Shown piece after piece: positions 57,835-64,000 of a stretch of 64,000 nucleotides of DNA. Every line of letters starts with the position of its first letter. Positions within the stretch are counted from its first letter, which is position 1. The notes beneath the pieces were generated by a model. It made no database searches. It was given only the letters and a program-made list of their open reading frames with translations, and was not told where the DNA came from. The stretch covers positions 19,964,001 to 20,028,000 of the forward strand of contig JBHGNT010000002.1 of the NCBI GenBank assembly GCA_043228905.1. The letters are read 5' to 3'. The translations under genes were made by a program, and so were the position numbers. Source of the DNA: Azolla caroliniana (lineage: Eukaryota; Polypodiophyta).

Positions 57835-58403
57835 ATATACAAGGAGGGCAAGTAAGTATTCAAACCTTGCACCTCCAAGTTGAGAGTCTATAGGCTTACC
57901 ACTAAGCGAAGACATTTTCTTGAAATAATTATTTTATCATTGTAACTTTACATGTAAATTCTCATACATGAGAGCTAAAATGAGTGACGTGGTTATCATG
58001 CACCACATGTAATACATGAGCGCCAAATGGCAAACATGCATTTTATGCATGTCTTGAACCCTCAAATGCATAAGGGTATCTATAAAAGAGGGGATAAAAA
58101 AGATCAAAAGGGGGGTTTTTTTTTGAAAAAAGAAAGCTTTGTACTTTAAATCAAAATTAATATTAAGAAGAAAATTCGTTATCCTTTTGATGATATACCT
58201 TGTTCTTGAAATCTAAAGTCAAGAATTCTTAATCTCTCTCTCAATCTAAAATCAAGCGTTCTATCTTTTCTCAATCTCTCTCTTTCAATCTATCTTAATT
58301 CCTTTCTCGCTAAAGCTAGTGCCAACGTTGAATCCTTCCTGTCCAGAACCTCGACGGTTCTGCCTCGCGATCCGTGCATAGTGACAGATCTTCACGACAC
58401 CGC
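57835..58403 (+). mobile_element. Older LTR-like remnant related to the gypsy family
   Basis: It has an antisense A/B-box-like pair (minus 57910-57850: CTTAGTGGTAAGC, then GGTGCAAGGTTTGAATAC), a TATAAAAG box near 58082 and a U5-like end. That end (CCAGAACCTCGACGGTTC, later CACGACA) resembles the end of the TGTCGTAGTGT LTRs (CCAAAACCTCGGCGGTTCC). The 5' limit is unclear. The gypsy element at 58404 inserted at its end. Confidence 0.45.
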
Positions 58404-59081
58404 TTTCGTAGTGTATTCCACACACTACGTGAAAACCGTAAAATAATATATTCGATTTTAGATACATATAAATAGATAAATAATATATCAAAATATTTAT
58501 CACGTGCATAGGGCAAGATTTGAACCCTACACCTCCACGTAGATAAACTTCAACTTTACCATTAAAATAACTTATCTTTAGTGTTATACATATAGATTTA
58601 ATACGTATAAGACCTTTATTTACACATACCTTTATAAAAAGGTAAAAATCATGTATTCTTTAGGGTGTGAATATTTTATTTACACGTGACATTGAAAGTG
58701 ACTCATGCACATCTAGCGTGCATGAGCCCTATATTTAGGAAATGACAAAGCATCACATGCACATTTAGTGTGCATGGACACTTTAGGTGAAAAAGCATGA
58801 AGCCATGCTTAGCCTCTTCCATCTTTATATAAGGAGGAGAGAAATATGTATAAGGTTGTTGATTATTTTTCTATAATGATCAATCAATCTAAAATATTCG
58901 TGGGATTCACGAATTTGCTAAAATAATTCTCTCTTACTACCTAAATATTGACTAAGTATACTAAACTCGTGGGATTCACGAGATTCTTATCTTATAACTC
59001 TTTATACCTATTCTTTACTAGCCTTATTTGTATTTTTCTTTCTCCTAGTCCAAAACCTCGGCGGTTCCGAAAGTCGTTGAC

Positions 59082-59642
59082 TTGCTCAAGGAGAAGGTGG
59101 CGAAGGGGATTCTAGAGCCATCAACTGCTCCATACTCAAATCGATGGTTTACGGTTCCGAAGAAGAATGGGTCACTCCGATTTATCCAAGACTTGCAACC
59201 GTTGAATAAGGTCACGATCCGGAACTCGATAGTCGGTCTGATAGTGGACAAATTTGCGAAAGCAATACGCCGACAACAAGAAGCACGATTTCGGAACAAA
59301 AGCCGGTTCGACACAAAGCACCGACTACGACCGAGGAGGATTGAAGAAGGAGATTGGGTGATTGTCTATGACAGTAGTTTGGACCATCAACATACAATGA
59401 TGCGGAAATTCGCGAAAAGGTGGTTCGGGCCATACGAGGTTCGGAAAGTCTTCGACAACGGAACGTACCGACTGTTCGAGTTGGATGGAACAATACTACG
59501 ACTGCCTATAGCCGGGAAGCGGGTGAAGATTTTTAAGAAGCGAACCGACGACAAACCCTATGTGATCCAAGCCAAGGCCGACAATGAGGAGCAATCGGAT
59601 GAAGATCACGGTGATGCGGGAAGCGAAGAAAGTGAATTATAA
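59082..59642 (+). pseudogene. Fused RT-start and integrase-end of the gypsy element
   Basis: Residues 1-49 are the gypsy RT start: KGILEPSTAPYSNRWFTVPK, then FIQDLQPLNKVTIRNS. Directly after IVG the frame passes in register to the integrase end (RRQQEARFRNKSRFDTKHRL, GDWVIVYDSSLDHQH, KRWFGPYEV). The RT catalytic box, RNase H and integrase core are all gone. WFGPYEV is the GPY/F module. No chromodomain is evident; the tail is acidic. The ORF stayed open across the deletion but cannot act as a polymerase. Confidence 0.85.
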
Positions 59643-59854
59643 CTCATAGTCGACATAAGGGGAGAATCAGAGGAAGCTTTGGGTGAAGACGGATATGAGG
59701 AATCGAGAACTTCGGCACATACCGGAGGATGTGCGGGTTCGGAGGGGGCGAGTGTCGTAGTGTATTCCACACACTATGTGAAAACCGTAAAATAATATAT
59801 CCGATTTTAGATACATATAAATAAATAAATAATATATCAAAATATTTATCACGT

Positions 59855-60586
59855 TGTCGTGCCTTTCGGCGTCAGATCGTTTGCGTGAGTCGGGTGGGAA
59901 CCGCTGGGGTTTTGGACTAGGAAGAGGAGAGTTTTAAGGCTAATAAGAATATAAATATGTTGTAAGAAAGAGTTATAGCAAACTCGTGAATCCCACGAGT
60001 GTATTGTATTAGATTAATCAATATGAATATAAGAATATAAACTTCGGTTGAAAGAGAATGATATAGAATTCTCGTGAATCCCACGAGTATAGTTTATTAA
60101 TTGGTGTTTTTTAGAAACATATCCAGTTTCCAAATATTTTTCACACCCAATTACATTGTGCTTCCCCATCCTTATGTAGTGATGAGGAAGTCTTAGTAAT
60201 CCATGCTTTTTCTCTAACTATAGACCCCATGCTTTTCCTATAGATAGACTATATGCTTTATCTAAAGTGATCATGCTTTTTTTTCTAACTTGTGCGTTTT
60301 TTATCATGCACGTTAGATGTGTATGTGTAGCTTTTTCTTTTGTTATGCGTTTTTCTAATGTTTATCCTAGCGTGAATTTACCTTTCTATGTGGGACATCT
60401 ATGCTTTAACACTAATGAAATGCTAGTGTAATGGTAAGACATTACATTATTAACATGGAGGTGCAAGGTTCGAATCTTGCCCTATGCATGTTTCATTTAT
60501 TTTGCTATTTTCTTCTATTTCTTCATTTTTTATTGAATCTAATACTATATACGTTTTTCACGTAGTGTACAAAATACACTACGACA
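59855..60586 (-). repeat. 3' LTR of the gag-only element
   Basis: It carries hairpins at 59982-60000 and 60071-60087, the tRNA-like module at 60417-60494 (plus strand, antisense to the element) and a terminal hairpin at its 5' end (60584-60561). Confidence 0.9.
60417..60494 (+). promoter_or_regulatory. tRNA-like module with Pol III A and B boxes in the LTR
   Basis: 78 nt. A-box-like TAGTGTAATGG lies at 60424-60434 and B-box-like GGTTCGAATCT at 60467-60477. The ends GAAATGC and GCATGTTTC can pair as an acceptor stem with one bulge. GTGT and ACAT can form a D stem. GCAAG and CTTGC flank an 8-nt T-like loop. A clean anticodon arm is not seen, so it is not a tRNA gene. The copy in the other LTR is 63210-63287. 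Pol III activity is inference. Confidence 0.55.
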
Positions 60587-60587
60587 C

Positions 60588-62630
60588 TCACCCCCTCCAA
60601 ACCCGCACATCCTCCGGTATGTGCCAAAGTTGTTGGTGTTTGTTAGTCTCCTCCGTCCGGTCTCTACCCGATTGGTTTCGTTGCCGGCTCGTAGTACCCT
60701 CGACTTCTCTTGTTATGTTGACTTTGTCTCTCCATTTGGAGCACATCCATTCTTTCCACCCGAACCATTGTCGACATCCGATCCACCATAGTCTTCGTTT
60801 GCTTTTTGCATGGCCCGCTTGGTCCTTGTCATCCGCGGTAGTATCTTTTCTTGCCCTCTTTCTTTTCTTCATCAATCTCGACTTCTTTTCGGATTTTCGG
60901 TTTAGTCGGATTAGCTTACTTCCGATTCGGTCTCGTCGAATCGTCTTTCGTTTAGTTCGGCTTCCTTTCCGATTTGTATTCGGTCGATCCGGACTCGGTT
61001 GATCGGTTTTTACCGATTCAGTGCTCTTTCGGGTCGGTTTCTTTTCTTTTCTTTTCGTCCGGATTTGCTTTCTTTTCTTCGTTTTCACCTGCCTTGTCCG
61101 GTTTGACTTTCGGCACTTCTTTCCGTTGTTCGCCACGTAGGTCCTCCGATATGTGCTCGTTGTTCGGTCCTCGTGTGGTTGTAATGCATGCTTCTTTTCT
61201 CGCCGTAGCGCGTGCTTCTTTATTCGCCATAACACGCGTTTCTTTATTCGCCGTAGAGCGTGCTCTGTATTACGCGCTTCTCCCGTCGTAGACCCGACCT
61301 CCGCATTGTCGCACTTTCTTTTAGATTGGAATTTCGGATGGATCATTTTCCATCCGAACCGACTTCCGACTTTACCTTCCTCGTCGCCATCTCCCGTCTC
61401 TCCGGTCTCACGTTGGTTCTCGGACACAACCGCCGAAGTCTCTAGATATTGTTGGCATGAATCCTCGGTATTACCTTCTTTCATAGTTTCACCCTTAGCA
61501 TTCTTCTCGGCTATCTCTTCATCGTATTCGTCGGCTTCGACATTCGTTTTCTCTCCGCCACCTTCCGTCTCTTCGGTCTCACGTTGCCTTTCGATCGCAA
61601 CCGCCGGAGTCTCTGGAATTAGTGGTGGGGAAGTCTCGATATGGCAATCCGCCATTGATTCGTCCATAGCCACCTCCGATTCGATTTCGTCTTTTGTGGC
61701 TACCTCCTTAATCACATCCGCTTCACACTCTTTATCTGCATCAATTATGCAAACATCTATTATGCTTACCCCTTTTTGACCCGATGTCTCGGGCACTTGT
61801 ATCCCGAAATTTCCTTCTACACTTGAATTATCGGCCTTATCCTTCGCCATCGTTCTTTCACAAGACGAGTGGGTGTCTTGTTCCACTCTTTCTCCCGTGG
61901 TACCATCATGTTGTATTTCGGCCTTCATATTGGCTTCATCGTTTTTCCTCAATCGACCATCCTTCATGGGCCATGTCGTTGTTGACGAGATTCTCAGCTT
62001 CCTTTCATCATGTCTTCGGCATACCCTTTCGACTTTAGCCCAATCCTCGGTAAGGCCGTTCGCACCGTCATCATCTTCGAGTTCGATCCCAATGTCCATC
62101 CTTTCTTTTCGATCGATCGATTTTACGAACATTAGGACTTTATCTTCTCCCACCAATCGTTGTTCCCGCTCCGAGAGTCGAGCAAAACGATGCTCGAACT
62201 CTAGGAATGCTTGTGTTGCACTTCGGTGGGTCTTCTCCGATGCCACCCATTCGTCAAACTCGCGTCGATCTCGTCCCTTCGATCTCTCGTAGTCATATGC
62301 CTCTCGTAAAGCTTCTTCAAATGATCCCCATGTCGAGTTTTGTTGCCGTATCTTGTAGATTCTTTCTTGTAACTCATCCGTGGCTACCCGACTGAAGGAT
62401 ATCACTTGCAATTCTTCTGGTATCCCACATCGCATCATCTCCCCTTTGTAGTCACGTAGATAGCGTGACACATCATTTCCGTTGAATTCCCCATTTCGTC
62501 GCACAAGCCGCTCTACTGCCGCCTTCATCTCCGTCATCGCGCGTTGTTCTTGTTGCATCCGCTCAACCATCATCATCATCATGTTCATCACCTCTTGTTG
62601 ATTCTCCATCCCCTTGCCACCCGTCTTCAC
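60588..62630 (-). CDS. Gag-like protein of the nested element
   Basis: An uninterrupted 680-codon ORF from just after the primer-binding site to the edge of the 3' LTR. Residues 1-70 are Met/Glu/Gln-rich with a likely coiled coil (MMMMMVERMQQEQRAMTEMK). Residues 50-220 look like a gypsy capsid: FNGNDVSRYLRDYKGEM, SFSRVATDELQERI, then WGSFEEALREAYDY and FLEFEHRFARLSE. Residues 230-430 are acidic and carry two similar repeats (ERQRETEETEGGGEK and ENQRETGETGDGDEE). Residues 460-640 are very basic, with HALRRIKKRVLWRIKKHALR repeats; they may bind RNA in place of a zinc knuckle, which is absent. An open frame of this size with identical LTRs argues for recent function. It should form particles but needs pol from a relative. 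Confidence 0.8.
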   Translation of the reverse strand: MKTGGKGMENQQEVMNMMMMMVERMQQEQRAMTEMKAAVERLVRRNGEFNGNDVSRYLRDYKGEMMRCGIPEELQVISFSRVATDELQERIYKIRQQNSTWGSFEEALREAYDYERSKGRDRREFDEWVASEKTHRSATQAFLEFEHRFARLSEREQRLVGEDKVLMFVKSIDRKERMDIGIELEDDDGANGLTEDWAKVERVCRRHDERKLRISSTTTWPMKDGRLRKNDEANMKAEIQHDGTTGERVEQDTHSSCERTMAKDKADNSSVEGNFGIQVPETSGQKGVSIIDVCIIDADKECEADVIKEVATKDEIESEVAMDESMADCHIETSPPLIPETPAVAIERQRETEETEGGGEKTNVEADEYDEEIAEKNAKGETMKEGNTEDSCQQYLETSAVVSENQRETGETGDGDEEGKVGSRFGWKMIHPKFQSKRKCDNAEVGSTTGEARNTEHALRRIKKRVLWRIKKHALRREKKHALQPHEDRTTSTYRRTYVANNGKKCRKSNRTRQVKTKKRKQIRTKRKEKKPTRKSTESVKTDQPSPDRPNTNRKGSRTKRKTIRRDRIGSKLIRLNRKSEKKSRLMKKRKRARKDTTADDKDQAGHAKSKRRLWWIGCRQWFGWKEWMCSKWRDKVNITREVEGTTSRQRNQSGRDRTEETNKHQQLWHIPEDVRVWRG

Positions 62631-62647
62631 GTCGGGTTCACCAACTG

Positions 62648-63379
62648 TGTCGTGCCTTTCGGCGTCAGATCGTTTGCGTGAGTCGGGTGGGAACCGCTGG
62701 GGTTTTGGACTAGGAAGAGGAGAGTTTTAAGGCTAATAAGAATATAAATATGTTGTAAGAAAGAGTTATAGCAAACTCGTGAATCCCACGAGTGTATTGT
62801 ATTAGATTAATCAATATGAATATAAGAATATAAACTTCGGTTGAAAGAGAATGATATAGAATTCTCGTGAATCCCACGAGTATAGTTTATTAATTGGTGT
62901 TTTTTAGAAACATATCCAGTTTCCAAATATTTTTCACACCCAATTACATTGTGCTTCCCCATCCTTATGTAGTGATGAGGAAGTCTTAGTAATCCATGCT
63001 TTTTCTCTAACTATAGACCCCATGCTTTTCCTATAGATAGACTATATGCTTTATCTAAAGTGATCATGCTTTTTTTTCTAACTTGTGCGTTTTTTATCAT
63101 GCACGTTAGATGTGTATGTGTAGCTTTTTCTTTTGTTATGCGTTTTTCTAATGTTTATCCTAGCGTGAATTTACCTTTCTATGTGGGACATCTATGCTTT
63201 AACACTAATGAAATGCTAGTGTAATGGTAAGACATTACATTATTAACATGGAGGTGCAAGGTTCGAATCTTGCCCTATGCATGTTTCATTTATTTTGCTA
63301 TTTTCTTCTATTTCTTCATTTTTTATTGAATCTAATACTATATACGTTTTTCACGTAGTGTACAAAATACACTACGACA
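62648..63379 (-). repeat. 5' LTR of the gag-only element
   Basis: The same 732-bp sequence as 59855-60586, offset by 2793 bp. It should hold the promoter for the gag transcript; only a degenerate TACATAAGG box is visible upstream of the hairpins. Confidence 0.9.
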
Positions 63380-63767
63380 ACGTGCATAGGGCAAGATTCA
63401 AACCTTGCACCTCCATGTAGATAAACTTCAACTTTACCATTAAAATAACTTATCTTTAGTGTTATACATATAGATTTAATACGTATAAGACCTTTATTTA
63501 CACATACCTTTATAAAAAGGTAAAAATCATGCACATCTAGCGTGAATATTTTATTTACACGTGACATTGAAAGTGACTCATGCACATCTAGCGTGCATGA
63601 GCCCTATATTTAGGAAATGACAAAGCATCACATGCACATTTAGTGTGCATGGACACTTTTGGTGAAAAAGCATGAAGCCATGCTTAGCCTCTTCCATCTT
63701 TATATAAGGAGGAGAGAAATATGTATAAGGTTGTTGATTAATATACAAGGATTGATCAATCTAATAT

Positions 63768-63855
63768 ATTCGTGGGATTCACGAATTTTGCCACCTAAAT
63801 TACTCTTATAATCTAAATATTGTTTTAAATACACAAAACTCGTGGGATTCACGAG
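63768..63855 (+). promoter_or_regulatory. Paired hairpins downstream of the LTR TATA box
   Basis: ATTCGTGGGATTCACGAAT at 63768-63786 and CTCGTGGGATTCACGAG at 63839-63855, about 60-150 nt after TATATAAGG. The same pair lies at 58896-58914 and 58966-58982, at 5062-5080 and 5132-5148, and reversed in both LTRs of the gag-only element. The loop GGATT is constant. Confidence 0.75.
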
Positions 63856-64000
63856 ATTGCTATCTTACTTCTATTTCTACTATTCCTAACTAGCCTTAAG
63901 TTGTATTCCTCTTCCTCCTAGTCCAAAACCTCGGCGGTTCCCACCCGACTCACGCAATGATCCGGAGCCGAAAGGCACGACACCGCTCTTTACTGCATCA

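Larger units (their letters stand above)
59855..63379 (-). mobile_element. Gag-only LTR retrotransposon (TR-GAG type), apparently young
   Basis: The LTRs are 59855-60586 and 62648-63379, each 732 bp and identical wherever I compared them. ACGT flanks the element at 59851-59854 and 63380-63383; the empty site is seen in the sister LTR at 58501-58506 (CACGTG). On the minus strand the 5' LTR is followed within 3 nt by TTGGTGAACCCGACGTG, a primer-binding-site-like sequence starting TTGG; I could not name the tRNA. One ORF fills the interior, and a polypurine tract GGAGGGGGTGAG abuts the 3' LTR. There is no protease, RT or integrase. The last 45 bp of the interior match the host gypsy element, so they are one family. 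Confidence 0.9.
58404..63982 (+). mobile_element. Deletion derivative of a Ty3/gypsy element, host of a nested element
   Basis: The left LTR remnant is 58404-59068 (starts TTTCGTAGTGT). The internal part is 59069-59752. The right LTR starts at 59753 (TGTCGTAGTGT), is split at 59854, resumes at 63384 and ends CACGACA at 63982. CCGC flanks it at 58400-58403 and 63983-63986, a 4-bp target duplication. A deletion joins the LTR at GGCGGTTCC to mid-RT, removing about 40 bp of LTR, the primer-binding site, gag and protease. The polypurine tract GGAGGGGGCGAG abuts the right LTR. Confidence 0.85.

Noticed and set aside
57586-57878. Minus-strand frames rich in Ala, Arg and Val
   Set aside because: They arise from the CCGGCG array; both strands are open only because of base composition.
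59082-59642. Host gene for a small acidic-tailed protein
   Set aside because: The parts are clearly gypsy RT start and integrase end between two LTRs.
60417-60494. Possible functional tRNA gene
   Set aside because: No proper anticodon arm, an 8-nt T loop, a mismatched acceptor stem, and repetition in each LTR. It is treated as a tRNA-like module.

Overview
This 64 kb window is nuclear DNA from a land plant. It holds spliced genes with GT-AG introns of up to about 4 kb, a chloroplast SRP54 gene, a PLS-class PPR gene and a FtsH-like plastid protein gene, all set among LINE, Ty1/copia, Ty3/gypsy, hAT and Mutator-type elements. TE-loaded introns and an intron-free PPR gene with seven very similar triplets suggest a fern or another seed-free vascular plant. 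That placement is inference; nothing here fixes the species.

Layout. 0.6-2.1 kb: a two-exon gene for a small membrane protein (minus). 4.2-9.0 kb: a decayed L1-type LINE (plus) carrying a solo LTR and a small retroposed insert. 9.8-12.5 kb: an intact 896-aa PPR gene (plus). 14.3-16.9 kb: fragments of two LINE types and a foldback Mutator-type MITE. 17.2-24.8 kb: a seven-exon gene for a plastid membrane protein with an HEAGH motif (plus). 26.9-30.8 kb: a LINE ORF1 fragment and a pol-deleted copia element (minus). 32.05-36.6 kb: a twelve-exon Arc1p/AIMP1-type tRNA-binding protein gene (plus). 37.7-47.3 kb: a fourteen-exon cpSRP54 gene (minus) whose introns hold a LINE and two hAT MITEs. 47.9-57 kb: a second LINE broken by a solo LTR and by a decayed copia element. 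57.4-64 kb: a nest of related Ty3/gypsy-type LTR elements.

The five host genes are independent units, not an operon. Three relate to organelles or translation: cpSRP54 targets thylakoid proteins, the HEAGH protein probably acts in plastid membranes, and the Arc1p-like protein delivers tRNA to synthetases. The PPR protein probably binds organelle RNA. All spliced models were built by hand from splice signals, reading phase and remembered protein families; every junction keeps frame.

The most unusual part is 58.4-64.0 kb. A gypsy element reduced by deletion to an RT start fused to an integrase end has, inside its 3' LTR, an opposite-strand element of the same family. The inner element has two 732-bp LTRs that look identical, a 4-bp target duplication, a primer-binding site, a polypurine tract and one uninterrupted 680-aa gag-like ORF with no pol. 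It looks like a young gag-only (TR-GAG type) parasite. The LTRs of this family also carry paired hairpins with compensatory changes and an antisense tRNA-like module with A and B boxes.
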